This document shows, piece after piece, positions 9,052 to 19,074 of a stretch of 64,000 bases of DNA (positions are counted from its first letter, which is position 1; each line of letters starts with the position of its first letter). Source of the stretch: Gammaproteobacteria bacterium (GTDB lineage Bacteria; Pseudomonadota; Gammaproteobacteria; Nevskiales; Nevskiaceae); the NCBI GenBank assembly GCA_026398875.1, contig JAPLSB010000009.1, forward strand, positions 248,001 to 312,000, written 5' to 3'. The notes under the pieces were generated by a model. It made no database searches and was not told where the DNA came from. It was given only the letters and a program-made list of their open reading frames with translations. A program made the translations under genes and the position numbers.

Positions 9052-10149
9052 TCACGCGGGCAGCTCCAGCGGCAGGAAGATCGAGAAGATGGTGATGCCC
9101 GGGCGGGACTGACATTCGATCAATCCGCCATGGCTGTTGATCAGGTACTGAGCAATCGGCAGGCCAAGTCCGGTGCCTTCCGCGCGCGTGGTCACCATTG
9201 GATAGAAGATTTTCTCGAGCATGGCCGGCGCGATGCCACCGCCGTTGTCCTCGATGTCGATCTGCACCGCCAGCTTGTGGCGAACGCCGCCGATGGTGAA
9301 CTGTCTGCGCATGCGGGTGCGCAGGGTGATCAACGGCCGGTCCGGGCGCGGTGTGGCGCCCAGCAAGGACTGCAAGGCATTGCGAGCCAGATTCAGTGCC
9401 GCCTGGATCAGCTGTTCGCGATCGACGCGCACTTCGGGGATCGAAGGGTCGTAGTCGCGCTGCACGGCCAGCATCATCCGGCCTTCGGCCTCGATCAGCT
9501 GGCGCACATGCTCCAGCACCTCGTGGATGTTGACCATCTCCTTCTGCGGCAGGCGATTCGGCCCGAGCAGGCGGTTGACGAGGTTCTGCAGGCGATCGGC
9601 CTCGCGGATGATCACCCGGGTGTATTCAAGGTGCTCGGAATCCGGGAACTCGCGTTCCAGCAGCTGCGCGGCGCCGCGAATGCCGCCAAGCGGATTCTTG
9701 ATCTCGTGGGCCAGGCCGCGGATCAGCTCGCGGCTGGCGCGGTGCTGGGCAAGCAGCTGCTCGTCGCGCGAGATGCGCAGGTGGCGATCGAGCGGCAGGA
9801 TTTCCAGCACCAGACCGGGGCCTGAGAACTGGGCCGGCGTGGCGGTGCAGTCGACGGTCAGGAAGTCGTGTCCGGTGTCATCACCGGGGCGGCGCAGTTT
9901 CAGTTCGCGTTCGATGAAGCCGGTGCCGGTCTCGATCGAACGCTTCAGCCGCGGCACCTGTTCGAGCAGGTGCGGCACGGCCACGCTGAGCGCCTGGCCC
10001 TGGACGTGGCGGCGACTGACACTGAACAGCGTCTCGGTCGCCGAGTTCAGATAGGTGACGCGCAGCGCCGAATCCAGCGTGATGATCGCCGTGGTCAGGC
10101 CATCGAGAATGCTGGCCGGCTGAACGCGGTTCAGCACGGGAAGTTTCAT
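9052..10149 (-). CDS. ntrB: Nitrogen sensor histidine kinase NtrB
   Basis: A 365-residue soluble kinase/phosphatase partner of NtrC. It has an N-terminal PAS domain (about 12-75), an H-box LAHEIKNPLGGIRGAA containing the phosphoaccepting His, and an ATPase domain with IEDNGGGI and TGLGLPIAQ. PII protein normally switches it between kinase and phosphatase. It lies between glnA-DUF4124 and ntrC, the usual gammaproteobacterial order. A sigma-54-type promoter match lies immediately upstream. Confidence 0.96.
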   Translation of the reverse strand: MKLPVLNRVQPASILDGLTTAIITLDSALRVTYLNSATETLFSVSRRHVQGQALSVAVPHLLEQVPRLKRSIETGTGFIERELKLRRPGDDTGHDFLTVDCTATPAQFSGPGLVLEILPLDRHLRISRDEQLLAQHRASRELIRGLAHEIKNPLGGIRGAAQLLEREFPDSEHLEYTRVIIREADRLQNLVNRLLGPNRLPQKEMVNIHEVLEHVRQLIEAEGRMMLAVQRDYDPSIPEVRVDREQLIQAALNLARNALQSLLGATPRPDRPLITLRTRMRRQFTIGGVRHKLAVQIDIEDNGGGIAPAMLEKIFYPMVTTRAEGTGLGLPIAQYLINSHGGLIECQSRPGITIFSIFLPLELPA

Positions 10150-10171
10150 CCGCCTGCCCGAGCAAAATGCG

Positions 10172-10188
10172 AGCCATAACGGTGCCGA
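10172..10188 (-). promoter_or_regulatory. Sigma-54-type promoter match upstream of ntrB
   Basis: On the minus strand TCGGCACCGTTATGGCT has the GG-N10-GC spacing of a sigma-54 promoter. It fits the -24/-12 consensus (TGGCAC-N5-TTGCT) closely; the -12 box reads TGGC instead of TTGC and the base before GG is C. It would start transcription close to the ntrB ATG at 10149. No NtrC sites were identified nearby. Confidence 0.45.
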
Positions 10189-10195
10189 AGCGGAA

Positions 10196-10711
10196 TCAAC
10201 GCAGCACGATCGGCGGTTTCACATGCACGGTGACCGGCGTGGCGCGGACCACTTCACGGCCGTTGGCGGCGACGATGGCGGCACCCAGCTGATGCTCGCC
10301 GCGCTCGACGTGTTCGAACAGCCAGGCGCTGGACGCAGTCGCAACCTTGTTCTGCTGCACGCCGTCGAGGAAGTACAGCAGGCCCTGCCCGGGTTGCAGC
10401 GCCACGTCGACGCTCATGCTGATGCCGGCGCTGGCATCGCGAATGGTGTCGTCCTGCGCCGGCGAGACGATGCGGATGCCGCTCTTGCCGGCAGGTGGCG
10501 CCGGGGCGTCGAGCTGTTTCGTGGCCGGCGACGGCACCGCCGCCGCCGATGGATTGTAGGTCTGCAGCGGTGGCAGCTCGACCGGCTTGACGCCGTCCTT
10601 CGGCGGCTTGTCGCCGTAGTGGGTCACGCCCTTGTCGTCGACCCAGCGATAGATCTCGGCGCGGGCCGGGATCAGGGATAGCGACAGGGCAAGCACGAGC
10701 AGGAGGCGCAT
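10196..10711 (-). CDS. Secreted DUF4124 domain protein
   Basis: A 171-residue exported protein with a signal peptide (about 1-18, ending IPARA), followed at once by a DUF4124 segment, EIYRWVDDKGVTHYGDKPP. The C-terminal half (about 80-165) resembles an Ig-like or bacterial surface fold with no catalytic motif visible. DUF4124 genes commonly lie between glnA and ntrB in gammaproteobacteria; why is unknown. The start at 10711 is chosen because the signal peptide begins there; a longer frame reads back through the glnA terminator. Confidence 0.85.
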   Translation of the reverse strand: MRLLLVLALSLSLIPARAEIYRWVDDKGVTHYGDKPPKDGVKPVELPPLQTYNPSAAAVPSPATKQLDAPAPPAGKSGIRIVSPAQDDTIRDASAGISMSVDVALQPGQGLLYFLDGVQQNKVATASSAWLFEHVERGEHQLGAAIVAANGREVVRATPVTVHVKPPIVLR

Positions 10712-10820
10712 CTTCCGAAGATAGCGCCGGGCCGCGGAATGCCGCAAACCAACGGCGTCGAGCGGCGTCAATGCGCCGATCATCTTCAGGTGACCGGCTT
10801 GCGGCGGAGGCGGCGGAAAC

Positions 10821-10850
10821 GAAAATGCCCCCGTTTCCGGGGGCATTTTC
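10821..10850. terminator. Bidirectional terminator-like hairpin after glnA
   Basis: Inverted repeat of 12-base arms (10821-10832 and 10839-10850) with a 6-base loop. The G/C core is flanked by AAAA on one side and TTTT on the other, so it can act on either strand. On the minus strand it lies about 85 bases beyond the glnA stop. Confidence 0.85.
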
Positions 10851-10872
10851 CTGTCCACTTCGACCGGGGCTA

Positions 10873-10898
10873 CTTCGGAATCCCTCGGGATTCCGAAG
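10873..10898. terminator. Second perfect hairpin downstream of glnA
   Basis: CTTCGGAATCCC and its exact reverse complement (12-base arms) are separated by 2 bases. No U-tract follows, so it may protect the 3' end of glnA mRNA or act as a pause site rather than terminate on its own. Confidence 0.6.
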
Positions 10899-10910
10899 CA
10901 AACCAGCCGG

Positions 10911-10933
10911 GTATTACTCGTACTGAGCTTCGC

Positions 10934-10949
<16 letters not shown>
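10911..10949. promoter_or_regulatory. Nested hairpin overlapping the glnA stop codon
   Basis: Outer arms GTATTACTCG/CGAGTAATAC (10911-10920, 10940-10949) enclose an inner stem CTGAGC/GCTCAG (10923-10928, 10932-10937). The structure includes the last codons and the stop of glnA (stop at 10936-10934), so part of it is constrained by coding. Confidence 0.5.
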
Positions 10950-12343
<1,394 letters not shown>

Positions 12344-12460
12344 GGGGCTCTCCTGGGGTGATGTGGCGCTTTGCAGCGGCCATAAGTTAAGCAGCAAATA
12401 TGCCAGCGGAGGGCGTGGTGCCCGGCAACTGGCGGCCTGCGTCGTCCACGGCGCGCCGGA

Positions 12461-12739
12461 TCAGGCGCCCTTGCAGCCAGCGAGGAACGCCTCCAGCTGC
12501 TCGCCCTTGAAGCCTTCGTTGGCGGCGATCGTCGCGCAGACTTTCGCTCGCTGTTCCGGGGCAACCGTGGATGGCTTCGGTGTCGCGGCGCTGCCAAGGC
12601 AGGCCTTGATGAAGCTTTCCTGCTGATCGGCCGGCAACGACTTCGCCTGCGTGAAGCACTGCTCCGGTTGATCGCCAGCAGCGGCGGCGGCCAGTGGCCC
12701 GCACAGGGCCAGCGAGACCGCGATTGCAATTGGCTTCAT
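12461..12739 (-). CDS. Small secreted protein with paired Cys motifs (PsiF-like)
   Basis: A 92-residue exported protein starting at an ATG with GGAGGA upstream. The signal peptide ends near AAAAAG (residue 22). The mature part has two similar segments, each with a Cys, a helical stretch, and a closing C (CFTQAKSLPADQQESFIKAC and CATIAANEGFKGEQLEAF, then GC). This doubled pattern resembles the PsiF repeat of a phosphate-starvation-induced protein, but similarity is weak. Function unknown. Confidence 0.7.
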   Translation of the reverse strand: MKPIAIAVSLALCGPLAAAAAGDQPEQCFTQAKSLPADQQESFIKACLGSAATPKPSTVAPEQRAKVCATIAANEGFKGEQLEAFLAGCKGA

Positions 12740-12868
12740 GCGGAAGTCCTCCCCGACGATGGTGGTTGTCGTCATGGCCTTCGGCGCCGAATCCGCCGGT
12801 GCCGGGCCACGCCATTTTCGACGCGGCGGGAGCCTAGCACGGGCTCCGGAGGCCGCGCCGCCATTGGC

Positions 12869-12874
12869 TATACT
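12869..12874 (+). promoter_or_regulatory. Probable -10 box for glyQS
   Basis: TATACT lies 62 bases before the glyQ ATG in the gap between glyQ and the divergent small secreted gene. No convincing -35 box is visible at 16-18 bases upstream. Confidence 0.35.
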
Positions 12875-12936
12875 CGCCGCCCGCTGCTGCAAACTGCTGC
12901 CGCAGCACCGAAATTCGCCGCAAAGACCCGAAAATC

Positions 12937-13839
12937 ATGACGTTCCAGGACCTCATTTTCACCTTGCAGACCTTCTGGGCTGACAAGGGCTGCGTCATCG
13001 TCCAGCCGCTGGACATGGAAGTCGGTGCCGGCACCTTCCACCCCGCGACCTTCCTGCGCGCGATCGGCCCGGAGCCGTGGAACGCGGCCTACGTGCAGCC
13101 CAGCCGCCGGCCGACCGATGGCCGCTACGGCGAGAACCCGAACCGCCTGCAGCACTACTACCAGTTCCAGGTGCTGATGAAGCCGAGCCCGCCGGATATC
13201 CAGAATCTGTATCTGGAATCGCTGAAGGCGCTCGGATTCGACCTGCTGACGCACGATATCCGCTTTGTCGAGGACAACTGGGAATCGCCCACACTAGGCG
13301 CCTGGGGCCTCGGCTGGGAAGTCTGGCTGAACGGCATGGAAGTCACGCAATTCACGTACTTTCAACAGGTTGGCGGGCTTGAATGCAAGCCGGTCGCCGG
13401 CGAGATCACCTACGGCCTCGAACGGCTGGCGATGTACATCCAGAAAGTCGAATCGGTCTACGACCTGGTCTGGTCCGACAAGGGTGGAAAGATCGTCACC
13501 TACGGTGACGTGTTCCACCAGAACGAGGTCGAGCAGAGCGCCTACAACTTCGAGCACGCCGACACGGCGGCGCTGTTCCGCCGCTTCGATGTCGCTGAAG
13601 CTGAGTGCAAGCATCTGATTTCATTGCCGGAACCGCTGCCGCTGCCGGCCTATGAACGGGTGCTGCAGGCCTCGCACAGCTTCAACCTGCTCGATGCCCG
13701 TTCGGCGATCAGCGTCACCGAACGCCAGGGCTACATCCTCAGGGTCCGCACCCTCGCGCGCCTGTGCGCCGAGGCGTACTACAACGCACGCGCGAAAATC
13801 GTCGGGTTTTCCCCGCTGGTCCGCGAAAAGGCTGCCTGA
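12937..13839 (+). CDS. glyQ: Glycyl-tRNA synthetase alpha subunit
   Basis: The 300-residue catalytic subunit of the bacterial alpha2beta2 enzyme that charges tRNA-Gly. It starts [19 protein letters not shown] and contains the class II motif 2 region [19 protein letters not shown] (about 52-70) and [17 protein letters not shown] substrate loop ([19 protein letters not shown], about 126). Motif 3-type sequence is near [18 protein letters not shown]. glyS follows after two bases, so they form an operon. Confidence 0.98.
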   Translation: MTFQDLIFTLQTFWADKGCVIVQPLDMEVGAGTFHPATFLRAIGPEPWNAAYVQPSRRPTDGRYGENPNRLQHYYQFQVLMKPSPPDIQNLYLESLKALGFDLLTHDIRFVEDNWESPTLGAWGLGWEVWLNGMEVTQFTYFQQVGGLECKPVAGEITYGLERLAMYIQKVESVYDLVWSDKGGKIVTYGDVFHQNEVEQSAYNFEHADTAALFRRFDVAEAECKHLISLPEPLPLPAYERVLQASHSFNLLDARSAISVTERQGYILRVRTLARLCAEAYYNARAKIVGFSPLVREKAA

Positions 13840-13841
13840 AC

Positions 13842-15935
13842 ATGAACCCAACTGCCCCGCTGCTGATCGAGATCGGCTGCGAAGACTTGCCGGCGCGTTA
13901 CGTCATGCCGCTGGCCGATGCGCTCAGTGCCGGCGTCACCGGCGGCCTCGCCAAGCGCGGCATCGCGCTCGGCGCTGCCCGCACGCTGGCGACGCCGCGC
14001 CGCATCGCCGTGCTCGTTGATGGTGTCGCCGTACAGCAGCCGGATCAGGCGATCGAACTGGTCGGCCCGGCCACCACTGCTGCGTTGAAGGACGGCCAGC
14101 CGACGCCGGCTGCGCTCGGCTTCGCCAAGAAGTGCGGGGTCGACTTCAGCCAGATCGGCGAAAAGAACGGCAAGCTGCACTTCGCACGTCACGAGAAAGG
14201 CAAGCCAACAGCCGCCCTGCTGGCCGAGATCTTCGAGGAAACCCTGGAATCGATGGACGAACTGGTGCCCAAGCGCATGCGCTGGGGTTCTGGTGAAGAA
14301 ACCTTCGTGCGCCCGGTGCAGTGGCTGCTGGCCCTGCTCGGGCCTGACGTCGTGCCGCTGCGTCGCTTCGGCCTGGAATCGGGCCGCGTCAGCTATGGTC
14401 ATCGCTTCCACGCGCCGGCCGCGATCACGCTGGCCGAGCCGTCCGCCTATGTCGAAAATCTGCGCAAGGCCCGCGTCTGGGCCGAGGTCGCGACCCGAAA
14501 GGCCGAAATCGAGCGGCAGATCAAGGCCGAAGCCGCGAAGATCGGTGGCACGGCAAGAATCGACGCCGGCCTGCTGGACGAGGTGACGGCGCTGGTCGAG
14601 TGGCCGGTGGTCATTTCCGGGCGCATCGAGGCACGTTTCCTCGAACTGCCGCCGGAAGTGATCGTCGTCACCGTCGAGACCAACCAGCGCTATTTCACGG
14701 TGTTCGACGCCGCCGGCCAGCTGCTGCCGGCGTTCATCACCATAGCCAACATCGAATCGAAGGACCCGGCGCAGATCGTTCAGGGCAACGAGCGCGTCGT
14801 GCGCCCGCGTCTGACCGACGCGCTGTTCTTCTGGCAGCAGGACCTGAAGCTGCCGTTCTCCAACGCCGCGCCGTACCTCGAAAAGCTGGCGTCGGCGACG
14901 TTCCAGAAAGACCTCGGCACGGTTGCCCACAAGGCCGCCCGCATCCAGACGCTGTCGACCTTCCTGCTGGCTGAAAAGCTGCTCGAGAAGGGTGCGATCG
15001 GTGCCGCTGAACTCGATGGTGCGACCCGCGCCGCCGCTCGTGCGAAGTTCGACCTCGTGACCAAGATGGTCTACGAATTCCCGGAACTTCAAGGGCTTAT
15101 GGGCGGCTACTACGCCGCGAAGGCCGGTGAGTCGGCCGCTGTGGCCAAGGCAGTAGCCGAACATTACTTGCCGACGCAGGCCGGCACGGCGATTCCATCG
15201 AACGCCGAAGGCCGGATCGTCGCGCTGGCCGACAAGCTCGACACGCTGACCGGCATCTTCGCGATCGGCCAGAAGCCGACCGCCAGCAAGGACCCTTACG
15301 CGTTGCGTCGTTCGGCCCTCGGCATCCTGCGCATCCTGATCGAAGGCGCGCTGCCGCTGGATCTGCGCGACATTCTCAACGGCGCCTTGCAGGAACAGCC
15401 CGCCGGCAAGCGCGACGAGGCCACGCTGAAGGAACTGCTGACCTTCGTGCAGGAACGTCATCGCGCCTGGCGGGTCGGCAGCACCGCGTTCGGTGCGCCG
15501 ATCAGCGTCGAGATGTTCGAAGCGGTCGCCGCTCTCGGCATCACCCAACCGCTTGATTTCGAAGCGCGTCTGCGTGCGATCCACAATTTCTGGGCGCTGC
15601 CGGAAGCGGCCAGCCTCGCCGCCGCCCACAAGCGCGTGCGCAACGTGCTGAAGCAGGCCGGTGACGGCGGGTCGGACGTCGATGCCGCGAAGTTTGAAAA
15701 CGACGCCGAATCAGGGCTTCACGCAGCGCTCAACGCGGTCAATGCCGCTCCGGCCAGCGACTATGCCGAGCGTCTGAAGCAGCTGGCTGGCCTGAAGGCG
15801 CCGGTCGATGCCTTCTTCACCGGCGTGATGGTGATGGCTGACGACGCGGCGGTGCGGGCGAATCGTCTGGCGCTGCTGCGGCAGCTGGACCGGGTCTGCC
15901 GCGAAGTGGCGGATATTTCTTGTCTGCCGGGCTGA
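13842..15935 (+). CDS. glyS: Glycyl-tRNA synthetase beta subunit
   Basis: A 697-residue tRNA-recognition subunit of glycyl-tRNA synthetase. The ATG at 13842 follows the glyQ stop by two bases. The start LLIEIGCEDLPARY, the conserved KRMRWGSGEETFVRPVQW near 145, and the HD-like/anticodon-binding C-terminal half (with GILRILIEG near 490 and MVMADDAAVRANRLALL near the end) match the family. Its stop is eight bases before the gmhB start. Confidence 0.98.
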   Translation: MNPTAPLLIEIGCEDLPARYVMPLADALSAGVTGGLAKRGIALGAARTLATPRRIAVLVDGVAVQQPDQAIELVGPATTAALKDGQPTPAALGFAKKCGVDFSQIGEKNGKLHFARHEKGKPTAALLAEIFEETLESMDELVPKRMRWGSGEETFVRPVQWLLALLGPDVVPLRRFGLESGRVSYGHRFHAPAAITLAEPSAYVENLRKARVWAEVATRKAEIERQIKAEAAKIGGTARIDAGLLDEVTALVEWPVVISGRIEARFLELPPEVIVVTVETNQRYFTVFDAAGQLLPAFITIANIESKDPAQIVQGNERVVRPRLTDALFFWQQDLKLPFSNAAPYLEKLASATFQKDLGTVAHKAARIQTLSTFLLAEKLLEKGAIGAAELDGATRAAARAKFDLVTKMVYEFPELQGLMGGYYAAKAGESAAVAKAVAEHYLPTQAGTAIPSNAEGRIVALADKLDTLTGIFAIGQKPTASKDPYALRRSALGILRILIEGALPLDLRDILNGALQEQPAGKRDEATLKELLTFVQERHRAWRVGSTAFGAPISVEMFEAVAALGITQPLDFEARLRAIHNFWALPEAASLAAAHKRVRNVLKQAGDGGSDVDAAKFENDAESGLHAALNAVNAAPASDYAERLKQLAGLKAPVDAFFTGVMVMADDAAVRANRLALLRQLDRVCREVADISCLPG

Positions 15936-15943
15936 GCAATCAC

Positions 15944-16495
15944 ATGAAGCTGGTGATCCTGGACCGCGACGGCGTCATCAACGAGGACTCGCCGAACTTC
16001 ATCAAGTCGGTGGCCGAATGGCAGCCGGTGCCGGGCAGTCTCGAAGCGATCACGCTGCTGTGTCAGGCCGGCTTCCGGGTATTCGTGGCGTCAAACCAGT
16101 CCGGCATTGGCCGTGGCCTGCTCGATTTCGACGCGCTGTTCGCGATCCACGACAAGATGCAGCGGGCGTTGGCCGAGCTTGGCGGCCGCATCGACGGCAT
16201 CTTCTACGCGCCGGAGCACCCGAGTCAGGCCAGCGAGATGCGCAAGCCAGCCCCCGGCATGCTCAAGGATCTCGCGAAGCGGCTGAACGTCAGCCTGGAT
16301 GGCGTTCCGTTCGTCGGCGATTCCGGCTCCGACCTCGACGCTGCGCGTGCGGCCGGTGCTCGCCCTGTTTTGGTGCTTTCCGGCAACGGAGAGCGCACCA
16401 AAACAAAGCACAACTTGGATGGCGTCGAGGTTTTCCCGGACCTGCTGCATTTCGCACGCACTCATATTGAGCGCGTCGCTGCTGTCGTCAGCTAG
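15944..16495 (+). CDS. gmhB: D-glycero-beta-D-manno-heptose 1,7-bisphosphate 7-phosphatase
   Basis: A 183-residue HAD-superfamily phosphatase of the LPS inner-core heptose pathway. HAD motif I is LDRDGVINEDSPNF (nucleophile Asp9), motif II includes VASNQSGIGRG, the Lys motif is KPAPGML, and motif IV is FVGDSGSDLDAA. The start at 15944 is chosen because the frame upstream overlaps the end of glyS. In Pseudomonas-like genomes gmhB follows glyQS, as here. It ends convergently, overlapping the mxaL-like gene by eight bases. Confidence 0.93.
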   Translation: MKLVILDRDGVINEDSPNFIKSVAEWQPVPGSLEAITLLCQAGFRVFVASNQSGIGRGLLDFDALFAIHDKMQRALAELGGRIDGIFYAPEHPSQASEMRKPAPGMLKDLAKRLNVSLDGVPFVGDSGSDLDAARAAGARPVLVLSGNGERTKTKHNLDGVEVFPDLLHFARTHIERVAAVVS

Positions 16496-17465
16496 TCGAT
16501 CGCTGCCGACTGACCCCAGCCACAGTTGCTTTCCGGTGATCCGGCCGGAACCACCAGCCGAGCAGCAGCAGCGCCAGCAGACCCGGAATCCAGCGCAGAT
16601 CGGTTTCGACGATCGCCGGATGCGCCAGCGCGCGGTCGTGCAGGGCGGAGTCCAGCGATTTCGCATCGGCGAGCCGCGCGTAGCCGAAGCCGACGTTCTT
16701 CGCGAGCTGCTGCAGATGCGCTTCGCGCAGCTCGGACAGGTGCTCGTGGCTGGTGCCACCGGTGATGTTCGCGGCACCGCCCCATTGCAGCACTTCGGTG
16801 GCGCGCCAGAAGCCGATGCGGCGGCCGTCCTGATCGGATTTCGGGATCGGCTGCGGTTCCGTGCCGCCAACGCCGATCACCCAGCCGCGCACTTCGCCGA
16901 GTGCGCCGTCGTAGCTGCGGATCCGCTCCGGCGGCAGCGGCGGCGCTTCGTGGCCATCGGTCATGAAGATCACCGTCGGCAGCGGCTTCAGGTCGCGGAC
17001 ATTGGTCATCGTCCACAGCAGGCCTTCCTGGATTTCGCTCGACCGCTCGAAGGCCATGCGGCTGTCGATGTTGTCGAGCGCTTCGAGCAGCGCGCTGTAA
17101 TTGCGGCAGACCTCGACCGGCGCCAGCAGCGTGACGATCTTGCGGCCGGCGAATACCGCCCAGCCGATGCGGGTGTCGCACTTCGGGTTCTTCAGCGCTT
17201 CGGCGACGGCGTGCTTGGCAAACGCGAGGCGGCTGACCACACGGTCGCCGATCCGGTAGTCCTCGACATTCATGCTTTGCGACACGTCGAAGATCACCAT
17301 GTGATCGTAGGCGTCGCGAGTCACCGGCAGCTTCGGCATCCAGACGGCGGCGGCCAGCAGCGCGATCGTCGGCAGCAGCAGCCAGCCGCCGCCACCGAGC
17401 GCGTTGCGCACGTAGGCGAAGCCGCCGCCGCTGCGGCGGCCTTCGTCTTTCGGGACGGCAGTCAC
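16488..17465 (-). CDS. mxaL: VWA-domain membrane protein, MxaL-like
   Basis: A 325-residue membrane-anchored von Willebrand A protein. It has an N-terminal hydrophobic segment (about 27-43), a VWA domain with metal motif FDVSQSM (about 59-65) and FMTDGHE, and a C-terminal membrane segment (about 295-308). It is last in a six-gene run whose order and domain types match mxaR-S-A-C-K-L. In methylotrophs MxaA, MxaK and MxaL are needed to load calcium into methanol dehydrogenase. No dehydrogenase gene is in the window, so the client here is unknown. Its ATG overlaps the upstream stop (ATGA). Confidence 0.75.
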   Translation of the reverse strand: MTAVPKDEGRRSGGGFAYVRNALGGGGWLLLPTIALLAAAVWMPKLPVTRDAYDHMVIFDVSQSMNVEDYRIGDRVVSRLAFAKHAVAEALKNPKCDTRIGWAVFAGRKIVTLLAPVEVCRNYSALLEALDNIDSRMAFERSSEIQEGLLWTMTNVRDLKPLPTVIFMTDGHEAPPLPPERIRSYDGALGEVRGWVIGVGGTEPQPIPKSDQDGRRIGFWRATEVLQWGGAANITGGTSHEHLSELREAHLQQLAKNVGFGYARLADAKSLDSALHDRALAHPAIVETDLRWIPGLLALLLLGWWFRPDHRKATVAGVSRQRSTS

Positions 17466-18061
17466 GGCAGTTCGGGCTTGTCGCCGTTCGGGCGTTCAAC
17501 GGCCGGCGGCGGTGTCACTTCGACATTGCCATCGTCGGCTTCCGGCTCCAGCCAAAGTGCGCGTTCCAGGTTGTAGCGCGCTTCCCAGTGCTGCGGGTCT
17601 TCGTCAAGCACGCGCCGGTAGGCCTGCTTGCCGAGTTCGACCAGCGTCCGGCCTTTCGCGACCTGCTCGTCGCCAATCAGTTTGGCCTGCCGCATGTGCA
17701 GGTTGCCGAGGTCGTAGCGGGCAATCTTCCGGATGTCGTCGCGCGGCGATTGCGACAGCGCTTCCAGCGCTTTCAGCGCCCGCTCGTAGTCGCCGCCGCC
17801 TGAATCGTTGCGGGCCAGCGCCAGCGCGAAGGCCAGCGCGGCCTCCGGCGAATCGAGCATCGGCGTCTTCAAGGTGGCGACCTGTCCGGCTTCGGCGCCG
17901 GCGGCCTGCACCCGCGCGGCTTCGGCTGCGAACGCGGTGGCTTCGGCAATCACGGCATTGGCGCGTTCGGCTGCCTGCAGCCTGAGCCCGAGCGCCAGTG
18001 CGGTGCCGGCAAGACCAAGGGTGGCCAGCCCGAAGGCAAGATGGATCGGTGCGCGTTTCAT
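17462..18061 (-). CDS. mxaK: MxaK-like TPR protein
   Basis: A 199-residue protein with an N-terminal membrane anchor (about 8-27) and a helical region (about 75-170) containing tetratricopeptide-like repeats such as IARYDLGNLHMRQA and HWEARYNLERALWL. The acidic, proline-rich tail has no motif. MxaK of methylotrophs has this layout and acts in methanol dehydrogenase maturation. Both ends overlap neighbours by ATGA. Confidence 0.72.
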   Translation of the reverse strand: MKRAPIHLAFGLATLGLAGTALALGLRLQAAERANAVIAEATAFAAEAARVQAAGAEAGQVATLKTPMLDSPEAALAFALALARNDSGGGDYERALKALEALSQSPRDDIRKIARYDLGNLHMRQAKLIGDEQVAKGRTLVELGKQAYRRVLDEDPQHWEARYNLERALWLEPEADDGNVEVTPPPAVERPNGDKPELP

Positions 18062-19074
18062 CGCGAGAAGCTCCGCACGGTGGTGGCGCGATGGGCGAGC
18101 AGGCCCAGGCAGGCGAGGATCGCGGTCAGGTAGAAGTACGGCGTGAAATCGCGGCGCGGAATCCGTTCCTTGTATTCCAGCGGCAGGTTCTGGGCGCGCT
18201 CGATCTCGGCCACCGCCTTCGATACCGCATCCGGGCTTTCCGCCTCGTAGACCTTGTAGGTGGTCGGCAGCGTCTTGAAGAAGCGGTGCATCGCCACGTC
18301 GGTGATCAAGCCGACCGCTTCCGGTTCCTTCTCGGAATCGAGCCGCGGCCAGTTCACCGAGCGCAGATAGATCCAGTTCAGCGCGATGCGGTTCTGGCGC
18401 ATGCCGTTGCGGATGTTCTGGCGCGTGATCTCGTCGATTTCCGCCGCGCCATCGGACACCAGCAGGATCACCCGGCTGCCGGTGTAGGCGCGGCCGTTGA
18501 ACTGCTCGATCGCCGCCATCAGGCCGCGGCCGAGATCGGTGCCGGGCAGGCCATTGGAAATGCCGGCGGCGGTGATGCCGGCCTGGATCACATCCGGCGA
18601 CTGCGAGAACGGCGTCACCCGAAATGGTGCTGCGCCGAACATCAGCAACGAAAAGCGATCGGCCGGCCGCCGCTCGACGAATGCCGACAGCGCCTGGCGC
18701 GCGACATTGCGCTTGCGCAGCGGGCTGTCGCGGCGGCGCTTCGGGTGCGCGCCGCGGGCCAGCATCTCGTCATCCATGCTCAGGGACGAGTCGAACAGCA
18801 CGACGATCTCAGCACCCCTGCCGATTCGATCGACCTCCCACTCCGGCCGCCCGGGACTGGCCAGCGCCAGCACCGTGGCCAGGATCGCGATCACCGCCGC
18901 CGCGCGGCCGATGCGCTCGACCCAGATGCCGAGGCGGTCCTTCGGCAGCCAGGCCAGCGACGAGAAAGTCAGTTCCTCGCGGCGCCGGCGCAGCAGCGGC
19001 AGCACCGCCAACGGCAACAGCAGCAGTGCCCAGGGTGTTGCGAAATCCAGCGGCAGGTTCAGCCCGGCGATCAT
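18058..19074 (-). CDS. mxaC: VWA-domain membrane protein, MxaC-like
   Basis: A 338-residue protein with two N-terminal membrane segments (about 12-28 and 57-71), a VWA domain with MIDAS motif FDSSLSM (about 93-99) and VSDGAAE, and a C-terminal membrane segment (about 313-328). This BatA/B-type layout is that of MxaC. The ATG at 19074 overlaps the mxaA-like stop; longer readings are out-of-frame shadow of that gene. The last base pairs overlap the mxaK-like start. Confidence 0.75.
   Translation of the reverse strand: MIAGLNLPLDFATPWALLLLPLAVLPLLRRRREELTFSSLAWLPKDRLGIWVERIGRAAAVIAILATVLALASPGRPEWEVDRIGRGAEIVVLFDSSLSMDDEMLARGAHPKRRRDSPLRKRNVARQALSAFVERRPADRFSLLMFGAAPFRVTPFSQSPDVIQAGITAAGISNGLPGTDLGRGLMAAIEQFNGRAYTGSRVILLVSDGAAEIDEITRQNIRNGMRQNRIALNWIYLRSVNWPRLDSEKEPEAVGLITDVAMHRFFKTLPTTYKVYEAESPDAVSKAVAEIERAQNLPLEYKERIPRRDFTPYFYLTAILACLGLLAHRATTVRSFSR

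Noticed and set aside
12368..12382. Possible sigma-54 promoter for glnA (TGGCCGCTGCAAAGC, minus strand)
   Set aside because: The GG-N10-GC spacing is right but the -24 and -12 boxes match poorly; too weak to list as a feature.
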